Shown here: piece after piece, positions 26,979 through 34,158 of the stretch
How the letters are laid out: each line of letters begins with the position of its first letter
How positions within the stretch are numbered: the stretch's first letter is position 1
Source of the DNA: Gammaproteobacteria bacterium
GTDB taxonomy: Bacteria; Pseudomonadota; Gammaproteobacteria; Poriferisulfidales; GCA-002705445
Direction of reading: 5' to 3'
Assembly: GCA_029268385.1 (NCBI GenBank)
Contig: JAQWPG010000005.1
Span: 104,977-168,976 of the forward strand
Length of the DNA stretch: 64,000 nt
Notes under the pieces: generated by a model
What the model saw: only the letters and a program-made list of their open reading frames with translations
The model's database searches: none
What the model was told of the DNA's origin: nothing
Made by a program: the position numbers and the translations under genes

Positions 26979-27690
26979 GCTATTTATAAAACCTGACTGG
27001 AATGTGTCAAATAATGTAAAAATTATTGTTACCACAAAAGAATTTTATAATATGAAAAATTTTAATCTATCATATTGCAATAGTAGTTATGAAAAAACTA
27101 AAAATAATAGAGATTATATACAAAATAGTTTTTTACCCTCAAAGCCAAATTTTGTTCGTCAAATTCATGGAAAAAAAATTATTACTCTAGAGGGAAATAA
27201 ATTCAACTCATATACGGCAGACGGATTAATTACTAAAGAAAAAAATAAAGTTATTGCGATCTTGACTGCCGACTGTATTCCTATAGTAATTTCAAGTATA
27301 TGTGGAAATATGATTTGTATTTTACATGTTGGTAGGAAAGGAGCTGAATATAATATTATTAATAATGCATTTAATATTTTAAATAAATATAAATATGAGT
27401 TTGAAGCTTGGATCGGTCCTGCCATTAGTAAAAAGTATTATTCGGTTGATAATCACGTAAAGAATTTATTTTTAAATATTGATTCCAAATATAGTGCTTT
27501 TTTTAATTCTAATAAAAAGGATTTATTTAATATGGATCTTATAGGAATTGCCTCTTTGCAGCTTATGGAAAATAACATAAAACATATTTCCTATTCAAAT
27601 CTTTGTACCGTGAAGAATAATATAGATTTTTACTCTCACAGATACTCCTCTGATGTTGAACGATTTGGAACATTTGTATGGTTTGAATAA
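26971..27690 (+). CDS. pgeF: PgeF (YfiH), polyphenol oxidase-family purine nucleoside/peptidoglycan editing protein
   Basis: YfiH/LACC1 family protein; E. coli PgeF removes misincorporated amino acids from UDP-MurNAc precursors, and relatives act on purine nucleosides. The family Cys is in 'ILTADCIPIVI' and the family His residues are in 'RQIHGKK' and 'ILHVGRKGAEY'. The usual HAGWRG motif is altered to HVGRKG, keeping the His. The terminal 'HRYSSDVERFGTFVW' replaces the usual SYRR...GR end. The length (239 aa) is normal. It overlaps rluD by 8 bp and is followed by a bidirectional terminator. Confidence 0.83.
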   Translation: MNRLFIKPDWNVSNNVKIIVTTKEFYNMKNFNLSYCNSSYEKTKNNRDYIQNSFLPSKPNFVRQIHGKKIITLEGNKFNSYTADGLITKEKNKVIAILTADCIPIVISSICGNMICILHVGRKGAEYNIINNAFNILNKYKYEFEAWIGPAISKKYYSVDNHVKNLFLNIDSKYSAFFNSNKKDLFNMDLIGIASLQLMENNIKHISYSNLCTVKNNIDFYSHRYSSDVERFGTFVWFE

Positions 27691-27720
27691 AAAAAAGGCG
27701 ATATTTTCATATCGCCTTTA
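27691..27720. terminator. Bidirectional rho-independent terminator between pgeF and the binding-protein gene
   Basis: A perfect 11-bp stem (AAAGGCGATAT / ATATCGCCTTT) with a TTTC loop spans 27694-27719. It has an A-run on its left and T's on its right, so it can end transcripts from both converging genes. It is the clearest intrinsic terminator in the window. Confidence 0.85.
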
Positions 27721-27740
27721 ATATTACAAAAACTTAAAGA

Positions 27741-29093
27741 TTATAAGTCGAAGTTATCTCTGTCATCTTCGTTGTTACAATCACGTTTTTTCACACCATT
27801 ATCTGCAGCGTACTTTTCAGCACCTTCATCAATAATAGCTTGTGATAATGCTACATCACCTTCAATCCAATCACTTGCAACTTTCCACTGACGTTTACCA
27901 GCATCCCATTGTTGGAATTTAGCTAAATGTCCACCTACGTGGTCCATACATGTGATATTAATTTCAGGTACTAAGCCAGTTGCACCAAGTGCATCTAGAT
28001 CAGATTTATTTAAACGTAAGTTCTCAAATCCCCAACGTACTTGCGCACTGTTAACTTTTGGTCCAAAACGTTCTTGTGCTGTTTTTAGAGCTTCTGTGTG
28101 GAATACACCAGCTAATACACCTAGATTCCAATATACAGAACCAATACGACTTTTATCAGCTAAGTCACCTTTACCAGCTTTATAAACTGTACCAACGATA
28201 TCATCGATTACTTTAGCAACTCTTCCCGCAGGGTGAGTTGTAATAGCATAATATCCTTCAGCAGCATCACCAGCAGGGATAACATCACCATCTGAGTTAC
28301 TCCAGATGTTTCCGATTAATCTTCCTACTGAGAATCCAGTTCTTACAGCTGTTTGCATAGCCACAGGGTTCATTACACCCCATCCACGTAATAGAACATA
28401 ATCAGGTTTCATCTTACGAATTTTTAACCATTGTGATTGTTGCTCGTTTCCAGGATGCGGAACTTCGATAGCTGTGTGTTCACAACCATGTTTTTTACAC
28501 ATCATGTCCATGAACATAATAGCTTCACGTCCATAAGGTGAACCGTGGAATAACATAGCGATTTTTTTACCTTTTAATTTACTTCTATCACCTTCTAACA
28601 CATCACCTATGAAATGCATCATAATTGAATGCTCATCATATGTATTGATTCCAGGCATGAAGTAATAAGGGAAAACGTCACCACGTTGTCCAGCTGTTTT
28701 TCCATGGTTTACAGCAATGATTGGCATTTTGTCTTTACGACCAGTTTCAATCAAAGCAGTAGATATACCCACACTTAATGGGTCAAAGAATACAGCTCCA
28801 CCTTTATTATCTTTTAAACGTTTATAACACTCAACGCCACGTTCTACAGAGTATTCTGTTTCACATTCTGACCAAACCAACTTCATTCCATTAACGCCAC
28901 CATCACGCATATTTAATAGATTGTAGTAGTCCAAAATCCCACCAAAGTAACCAGTTCCACCCACAGCATATGGGCCTACACGGTAACTAGGGATTGGAAC
29001 ATAAAGTTCGCCTTCGCCAGCTTGCACAACAGGTGCTGTAAAAGTCATTGAAGTTAAAAGCGCTATACTAGTAATTATTGCTTTTATTTTCAT
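27741..29093 (-). CDS. Periplasmic substrate-binding protein, branched-chain amino acid/amide ABC transporter type (Peripla_BP_6)
   Basis: A secreted solute-binding protein of 450 aa. A cleavable signal peptide (residues 1-25, ending PVVQAG) is followed by the type I periplasmic binding fold ('YGGILDYYNLLNMRDGGVNG'-like opening, 'SVGISTALIETGRKDKMPIIAVNHG', 'GKKIAMLFHGSPYGREAIMFMD', 'KPDYVLLRGWG'). The ligand cannot be read from sequence. No permease or ATPase gene is nearby, so it is an orphan here. Its codon use stands out from every neighbour: CGT for Arg, CCA/CCT for Pro, GGT for Gly, and a clearly higher GC, which fits very high expression (or, less likely, recent transfer). It has its own promoter and a long structured leader, and a strong terminator after it. 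Confidence 0.85.
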   Translation of the reverse strand: MKIKAIITSIALLTSMTFTAPVVQAGEGELYVPIPSYRVGPYAVGGTGYFGGILDYYNLLNMRDGGVNGMKLVWSECETEYSVERGVECYKRLKDNKGGAVFFDPLSVGISTALIETGRKDKMPIIAVNHGKTAGQRGDVFPYYFMPGINTYDEHSIMMHFIGDVLEGDRSKLKGKKIAMLFHGSPYGREAIMFMDMMCKKHGCEHTAIEVPHPGNEQQSQWLKIRKMKPDYVLLRGWGVMNPVAMQTAVRTGFSVGRLIGNIWSNSDGDVIPAGDAAEGYYAITTHPAGRVAKVIDDIVGTVYKAGKGDLADKSRIGSVYWNLGVLAGVFHTEALKTAQERFGPKVNSAQVRWGFENLRLNKSDLDALGATGLVPEINITCMDHVGGHLAKFQQWDAGKRQWKVASDWIEGDVALSQAIIDEGAEKYAADNGVKKRDCNNEDDRDNFDL

Positions 29094-29096
29094 TTG

Positions 29097-29262
29097 TACT
29101 CCTCCTTAAGAGGTTCATGTTGCAGTTAACTGCAGAATGAACAATTTTTATTATTATTTCATCCTACTTACTAAAACTCAGGCCTATTTCAAAACGCAGT
29201 ATTTCTCTGATCCTCCTGATTACCTGAGCCCTCCAAAGTTATTAAAATAATCTATGGGGGGA
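29097..29262 (-). promoter_or_regulatory. Structured 5' leader (three successive hairpins) of the binding-protein mRNA
   Basis: Read on the minus strand, the leader contains hairpin I at 29261-29229 (CCCCCCA / TGGAGGG, one mismatch), hairpin II at 29228-29177 (CTCAGG / CCTGAG closing a 40-nt interior that contains AGGAGGATCAGAG) and hairpin III at 29142-29113 (see separate entry). The Shine-Dalgarno AAGGAGGAG follows, 5 nt before the ATG. Hairpin I begins almost at the predicted transcription start. This could be a riboswitch-like control element, a protein-binding leader or simply an mRNA-stabilising 5' end. It does not match any riboswitch class I could recognise. Confidence 0.55.
29113..29142 (-). 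repeat. 30-bp inverted repeat just upstream of the binding-protein ribosome-binding site
   Basis: The outer arms are GTTCAT / ATGAAC, then a 2x2 mismatch, then the perfect 14-bp palindrome TGCAGTTAACTGCA. As RNA this is a stable hairpin ending 9 nt before the Shine-Dalgarno; as DNA it is a dyad that could bind a dimeric regulator. Confidence 0.7.
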
Positions 29263-29268
29263 CTATCT

Positions 29269-29296
29269 AATTTACTAGAAAAAAGGACTCCGTCAA
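29269..29296 (-). promoter_or_regulatory. Candidate sigma-70 promoter of the binding-protein gene
   Basis: On the minus strand TTGACG (29296-29291) and TAAATT (29274-29269) are separated by 16 bp. The -35 is the best match to TTGACA in this region. Transcription would begin near 29262, right at the first leader hairpin. A TATATA run slightly upstream offers an alternative -10. Confidence 0.5.
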
Positions 29297-29371
29297 GTGT
29301 TTATATATATTTAAGTATTTGATTATATTATGATATTAATAAGAAATAATGTTTACTTTAGTCTTTGATTA

Positions 29372-30664
29372 TTATCCATTAATATGACTTAGTATTATGT
29401 CTAGCGTAGTTTGTGAAGGTTTTTGACTATTATTATTTTCATTAATTGTAAAGGTTTTATTCAACTTTCTGTCTTTATACTCAAATTCATTCTTTTCAAT
29501 AAATTTTTTGCCAATTATTATTTTGTTTGGAATACCAATTAGGTCAGCATCAGAAAACATATTGCCAGGACTAATGTCTCTGTCGTCTAACAACACATCT
29601 AAATTCATTTTTTTTAATTCCATGTAGAGGTTATCAGCATAATCTTTTATTGTAGTATTTTTAGAGTAACCTATAGATATAATACTTATTTCGTAAGGTG
29701 AAATTGATTTTGGCCAAATAATACCTCTATCATCATTTGATTGTTCAATCGCTGCAGCAGCAATTCTAGATACGCCGATTCCATAACATCCCATAATCAT
29801 TTTTGTAGTTTTATTGCTTTTATTTGAAATACTTGCGTTCATACTATCTGAATAATTTTTCCCAAGTTTAAAAATATGACCAACCTCAATTCCTCTTCGT
29901 ATTTTTACTTTCCCAGAACCGTCAGGACATTGATCCCCCTCTTTTGGTGCCTCTGAAAATAATTCTGCATTGATAGCGTAGTCAGATGAATCTGAAAAAA
30001 TTAATTCGTCTTCACCATTATCCGCTATGACATGAAATTCATGTGATTCACTCCCTCCAATTTGCCCGTTATCTGCATTAACAACTTTATATTCAAGACC
30101 TATTTTGTTGAAGCAATTTTTGTAAGCATTAAAAACTATATCGTATGTTTTATTTAAACACTCTTCGTTTTCATGAAATGAATAAGCATCTTTCATAAGA
30201 AATTCTCTAGCACGCATTACTCCAAATCTTGGCCTAATTTCATCTCTAAACTTAGTTTGGATCTGATAGTATATTATTGGTAATTGTTTGTAGCTTTTTA
30301 TGTCCTTTCTAGCTATATCAGTTATTATTTCTTCATGAGTTGGACCAAAACAAAATTCTCTTTCATGTCTATCTATAATTCTAAGTAATTCAGGCCCATA
30401 TTTATCCCATCTACCTGATTCTTTCCAAAGTTCAGAAGGTTGAATTGCTGGCATTAAAATCTCTAATGCATTAATCCTATTCATTTCTAATCTTATTATG
30501 TTTTCAATTTTCCTTAAAACTTTTAGCCCCAATGGCATCCAAGTATATAAGCCAGATGCAAGTTTTTTTATCATGCCAGATCTAATCATAAGTATATGAC
30601 TAGTAATCTCCGCATCATTGGGGGCACTTTTAATTGTTGTAATTCCAGATTTAGAGTACTTCAT
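29372..30664 (-). CDS. proS: ProS, prolyl-tRNA synthetase lacking the INS editing domain
   Basis: Class II synthetase charging tRNA-Pro. Motif 2 region 'KFRDEIRPRFGVMRAREFLMKDAYSFH', 'QIGGSESHEFHVIAD' and motif 3 'MGCYGIGVSRIAAAAIEQ' are intact; a C-terminal anticodon-binding domain follows ('DLYMELKKMNLDVLLDDRDISPGNMFSDADLIGIPNKIIIG'). I chose the ATG at 30664 (430 aa, starting MKYSKSGI), which aligns with the family N-terminus; the longer reading begins with an unconserved leader. Most gammaproteobacterial ProRS are about 570 aa with a roughly 180-residue editing insertion. Here only about 22 residues join 'DYAINAE' to 'RRGIEVGHIFKLG', so the insertion that hydrolyses Ala-tRNA-Pro is absent, as in alphaproteobacterial enzymes. 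Confidence 0.93.
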   Translation of the reverse strand: MKYSKSGITTIKSAPNDAEITSHILMIRSGMIKKLASGLYTWMPLGLKVLRKIENIIRLEMNRINALEILMPAIQPSELWKESGRWDKYGPELLRIIDRHEREFCFGPTHEEIITDIARKDIKSYKQLPIIYYQIQTKFRDEIRPRFGVMRAREFLMKDAYSFHENEECLNKTYDIVFNAYKNCFNKIGLEYKVVNADNGQIGGSESHEFHVIADNGEDELIFSDSSDYAINAELFSEAPKEGDQCPDGSGKVKIRRGIEVGHIFKLGKNYSDSMNASISNKSNKTTKMIMGCYGIGVSRIAAAAIEQSNDDRGIIWPKSISPYEISIISIGYSKNTTIKDYADNLYMELKKMNLDVLLDDRDISPGNMFSDADLIGIPNKIIIGKKFIEKNEFEYKDRKLNKTFTINENNNSQKPSQTTLDIILSHING

Positions 30665-30694
30665 AAAAAGTATAATTTTAAAGTTATAAAGTTT

Positions 30695-30708
30695 ATATGA
30701 TATATGAT
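30695..30708. repeat. Two tandem ATATGAT units between proS and the lysR-type gene
   Basis: Two exact 7-bp copies lie in the 94-bp divergent intergenic region, followed by AT-rich sequence and the dyad-like GGAGAATACTCC at about 30728-30739. These could be operator half-sites for the LysR-type regulator, which commonly represses its own divergent promoter, but AT-rich sequence makes chance likely. Confidence 0.25.
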
Positions 30709-30758
30709 ATAACTTAATATTATAAGAGGAGAATACTCCCACAATAAGCGAGGAGAGA

Positions 30759-31646
30759 ATGTCAGATAGAAGATTACAAGTTTTTTATACTGTGGCAAAA
30801 CTATTAAGTTTTACTAAAGCAGCTGAAACCTTGCATATGACACAACCAGCAGTTACTTTTCAAGTAAGGCAGCTTGAAGATCATTTTAATACTAGGCTCT
30901 TTGACAGAACGCATAATAAAATTCTTTTAACAGATGCTGGTCAAAAAGTATTTTTTTATGCTGAGAAAATTTTTGAACTTAATACTGAAATGGAGCATTC
31001 CCTTCGAGCTTTGTCCGAGGATACTTCAGGAACCCTGTCTATAGGGGGAAGTACCACAATTGCTCAGTATACGCTTCCTTCTCTTTTAAAAGGTTTTAGA
31101 GAGAAATATCCTGATTTAAGCATAAGAATTTGTGAAGCAAATACAGATGGCATAGTTGCTAAAGTCGAAAGCTCTATGATTGATCTAGGTATTGTAGAAG
31201 CTCCAGTTTTAAATCAAGATTTGGATGTTGATATCTTTAGAGCCGACGAGCTCGTATTGATTACACATCCAGAGCACGAGCTTGCAGGTAATGATTCAGT
31301 TAAACCGATAGATATAATAAACCTTCCTTTTATTACAAGAGAAGAAGGTTCGGGTACAAAATCTGTAATATTTGATTATTTCGCAAAACATAAAATTGAA
31401 AAAAGCAGCATAAATGTTTGTATGGAATTAGGAAATTCCGAATCAGTAAAAGGTGCAGTTGAAACTGGAATCGGTGTATCAATTTTATCTAAGACAACTA
31501 TTGAAAAAGAATTAGAATTAAAAAGATTAGCTTTTGTCCCATTAAATCCAAAATTAACAAGAAATTTTTATTTCGTTAAAAAACGACATAAGTTTAGATT
31601 AAAAGTTACTGATGAATTAATCAATTATGCTAAAAGTTGTAATTAA
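30759..31646 (+). CDS. LysR-family transcriptional regulator
   Basis: The N-terminal winged helix-turn-helix 'LQVFYTVAKLLSFTKAAETLHMTQPAVTFQVRQLEDHFNTRLFDR' covers residues 6-50. A substrate-binding-fold effector domain runs from about residue 90 to 290, with 'GTLSIGGSTTIAQYTLPSLL' and 'GTGVSILSKTTI'-type sequence. The overall sequence is close to the CysB/CbbR/YeiE-like group, whose members respond to sulphur, carbon or redox signals; the effector here is unknown. A strong ribosome-binding site (GAGGAGAG) precedes the ATG. It is divergent from proS and overlaps the end of the convergent peroxiredoxin gene. Confidence 0.88.
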   Translation: MSDRRLQVFYTVAKLLSFTKAAETLHMTQPAVTFQVRQLEDHFNTRLFDRTHNKILLTDAGQKVFFYAEKIFELNTEMEHSLRALSEDTSGTLSIGGSTTIAQYTLPSLLKGFREKYPDLSIRICEANTDGIVAKVESSMIDLGIVEAPVLNQDLDVDIFRADELVLITHPEHELAGNDSVKPIDIINLPFITREEGSGTKSVIFDYFAKHKIEKSSINVCMELGNSESVKGAVETGIGVSILSKTTIEKELELKRLAFVPLNPKLTRNFYFVKKRHKFRLKVTDELINYAKSCN

Positions 31647-32119
31647 TTTTTGTCTAATTCTTTAATGTATTTGAGAACTTCATCAGCATGCCCATTAACT
31701 TTTACTTTTCTCCATTCTTTAATTAAAACTCCTTTAGAATTTATAATAAAAGTACTTCTCTCAATACCCATATACTTTTTACCGTACATATTTTTTTCTT
31801 TAATAACATCAAACAAATTACAGATTTTTTCATTGCCATCACTAATTAAATCAAATTTAAAGTTAAATTTTTCTTTAAATTTATCATGTGATTTCAAGTT
31901 ATCTCTTGAGACTCCAAAAATTTTGGTATTTTGGTTTTTTAATTTTCTATAATTTTCTGAAAAATCTATCCCTTCTTGTGTGCAACCTGGTGTATTATCT
32001 TTTGGGTAGAAAAATAAGATCAAATAACTCCCCAAGTGATCTTTTAAATCAAATAAATCATTATTTGTTGATTCTGCGGTAAAATTTTTAACTTTTTTAC
32101 CTATTTCTATCTTTTTCAT
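31643..32119 (-). CDS. bcp: Bcp/PrxQ-type thiol peroxidase
   Basis: Peroxiredoxin that reduces hydroperoxides in the cytoplasm. The thioredoxin-like fold has 'LILFFYPKDNTPGCTQEG' with the peroxidatic Cys at 46. The resolving Cys normally five residues later (E. coli BCP C50) is absent; the only other Cys is at 100 ('KICNLFDV'), so the enzyme is either 1-Cys or uses a Cys in a different helix. The length is 158 aa. In E. coli bcp is near dapA and bamC, which are adjacent here too. Confidence 0.88.
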   Translation of the reverse strand: MKKIEIGKKVKNFTAESTNNDLFDLKDHLGSYLILFFYPKDNTPGCTQEGIDFSENYRKLKNQNTKIFGVSRDNLKSHDKFKEKFNFKFDLISDGNEKICNLFDVIKEKNMYGKKYMGIERSTFIINSKGVLIKEWRKVKVNGHADEVLKYIKELDKN

Positions 32120-32198
32120 ATAATTATCCTCTACAAGTTTTTCTAAATCAGTTAGAATTAGAGTATACAGAATTATTTTAAAAACCTAGGGTAATATT

Positions 32199-33071
32199 AT
32201 GTTTACAGGCAGTATGGTTGCTGTTGCAACACCTATGAATGAAGACGGGTCTATTGATTATGATAGTTATGAAAATTTAATAGAGTTTCATATTGAAAAT
32301 AAGACTGATGCAATAGTTCCTGTTGGAACAACTGGTGAGTCCGCAACTATTAATCATGATGAGCACTGCGAGATTGTAAGTTTTGTGGTTGATAAAGTAT
32401 CTAAAAGAATACCGGTAATCGCAGGCACGGGCGCAAACTCAACTTCTGAAGCAATAGCACTTACAAAGTATGCTTACGAAGCTGGCGTCGACGGCTGTTT
32501 GTCTGTAACACCTTATTACAATAAACCTACCCAAGAAGGGCTTTATCAGCATTACAAAACAATAGCAGAAGCAGTACCTGTGCCTCTAATACCTTATAAT
32601 GTCCCAGGAAGAACTTCCGTTGATATGTTGCCCAAGACAGTAGAAAGATTTTTAAAAATTAATAATATCGTTGCTGTAAAAGAGGCAATTGGAGATTTAA
32701 AAAGAATTAAAGAGTTAGTAGATATATGCGGAAGTAAAATAAATATACTTAGCGGGGATGATCTTACTGCTATGGAAGCTTTGTTAATTGGGGGCAAAGG
32801 TGTAATTACTGTAACAGGAAACATAGCACCTAAATACATGCATTTAATGTGCAAAGCAGCTATTGAAGGGGATAGAAAACTTGCTCAAGAATATGATAAA
32901 AAAATAGTAGGGCTGCATAAAGACTTATTCTTAGAATCAAATCCAATTCCTACTAAATGGGCGCTGCACAAGATGGGTTTGATAAAAAAAGGTATACGCT
33001 TGCCTTTAACTTCATTTTCTGAGGAGCATCATGCAAAGCTTCTCAATTCTATGCAATTAGCAGAGGTTTAA
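32199..33071 (+). CDS. dapA: DapA, 4-hydroxy-tetrahydrodipicolinate synthase
   Basis: Condenses pyruvate with aspartate semialdehyde, the first step toward lysine and the meso-DAP used by MurE. It is a TIM barrel with 'VPVGTTGESATI', 'SVTPYYNKPTQEGLYQHY', the catalytic Tyr at 133 in 'YNVPGRTS' and the Schiff-base Lys at 161 in 'VAVKEAIGDL'. The length (290 aa) is normal. It is followed 4 bp later by bamC, the conserved E. coli order. Confidence 0.96.
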   Translation: MFTGSMVAVATPMNEDGSIDYDSYENLIEFHIENKTDAIVPVGTTGESATINHDEHCEIVSFVVDKVSKRIPVIAGTGANSTSEAIALTKYAYEAGVDGCLSVTPYYNKPTQEGLYQHYKTIAEAVPVPLIPYNVPGRTSVDMLPKTVERFLKINNIVAVKEAIGDLKRIKELVDICGSKINILSGDDLTAMEALLIGGKGVITVTGNIAPKYMHLMCKAAIEGDRKLAQEYDKKIVGLHKDLFLESNPIPTKWALHKMGLIKKGIRLPLTSFSEEHHAKLLNSMQLAEV

Positions 33072-33075
33072 AATA

Positions 33076-34158
33076 ATGTTTCAAAAAATATATACAGTAT
33101 TTTTTTTAATATTTGTATTTTTATCCGGTTGTTCAGATAAGCCTATAACTGTAGACGATATTGTAGGAATAGGTGATGATATTTCAGAGGTATTTGGAAG
33201 AGATGATTCTGATAATTATGGTGATAGCGAAAGCATTGCAATGCTAGAAATACCTCCATCATTAGACAATCCAAATTATTCCGATTCACTTAAAGTTCCA
33301 AAATCCATAGATGCTAGTGGAAAAATATTAGAAATGTCAGATGCCCCAGTTCTTCCGACATACATGGACATGACAATAATTAAACAAGGAATAGCAAGGT
33401 GGTTAGAAATACAGTCTGACCCGGTATCTATATGGCCATATATTGATCAATTTTGGCGATCACAAGGTTATGAAATAAAGATTAATGAGCCCATAAACGG
33501 CATTCTTGAAACAGATTGGAAGATGAATGAAATTAATTTTAGGACGGAAAGTAAATTAATTGATAATAAAGATTACAATTACAATGCTTATAAAGAAAAA
33601 TTTAGAGTAAGGTTAGAAAGGCAGCCTAATGGTTACTCAAACATATATTTATCCAATCATATTCTTGAGGCAGACGATGTTATTAATAAAAATAAAATAA
33701 TATGGAAGAAAAAAGATTCAGATATTTCAAGAGAAGCAGAAATGTTAGTTAGAATGATGGAATACTTTGGGACTTCAAGGGACCTAGCAATTGAATCACT
33801 TAATGATAGCGAAAAAAACAATAAACAGTTTTTTATTGATTTAATTGACTTTTATGGCGTCCCAGCGATATTGATAAAAGATTCTTTTAGTAAAATGTGG
33901 AGAGAAATAGGCTTGTCTTTAGACAGAAGTGGTTTATTAGTTCAAGATCAAAATAGAAATAAAGCAATATATGTAATTTCAACTAGCATTATAGAGGGAA
34001 AAGAGACTTCTTATGAGGTAAAGCTTACCAAGAGAAATGATAAATATATTGTTACAGCACATAAAGTTAATAAAACAAAAAAAATATCCTATGAGGACTC
34101 TAGAAAGATATTAAAACATATCATGTCAGCATATAGTTCTAATGTAGCAAAAAAATAA
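33076..34158 (+). CDS. bamC: BamC (NlpB), outer membrane assembly lipoprotein
   Basis: Accessory lipoprotein of the BAM complex. A signal peptide ends in LSGC with the lipidated Cys near residue 19. It is followed by an unstructured acidic segment containing 'IPPSLDNP', the conserved BamD-binding lasso motif (usually 'vPPdL'). Two helix-grip domains follow, weakly conserved ('DQFWRSQGYEI...ILETDW' and 'SFSKMWREIGLSLDRSGLLVQDQNRN'). The length is 360 aa. Confidence 0.87.
   Translation: MFQKIYTVFFLIFVFLSGCSDKPITVDDIVGIGDDISEVFGRDDSDNYGDSESIAMLEIPPSLDNPNYSDSLKVPKSIDASGKILEMSDAPVLPTYMDMTIIKQGIARWLEIQSDPVSIWPYIDQFWRSQGYEIKINEPINGILETDWKMNEINFRTESKLIDNKDYNYNAYKEKFRVRLERQPNGYSNIYLSNHILEADDVINKNKIIWKKKDSDISREAEMLVRMMEYFGTSRDLAIESLNDSEKNNKQFFIDLIDFYGVPAILIKDSFSKMWREIGLSLDRSGLLVQDQNRNKAIYVISTSIIEGKETSYEVKLTKRNDKYIVTAHKVNKTKKISYEDSRKILKHIMSAYSSNVAKK

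Noticed and set aside
29177..29235. Resemblance of the leader segment CTCAGG...GGATCAGAG (minus strand) to the 3' part of a glycine riboswitch
   Set aside because: The rest of the aptamer, notably the GGAGAG opening and the CCGAAGG core, is absent, and the CTCAGG pairs instead with a downstream CCTGAG. The gene is also not a glycine-metabolism gene.
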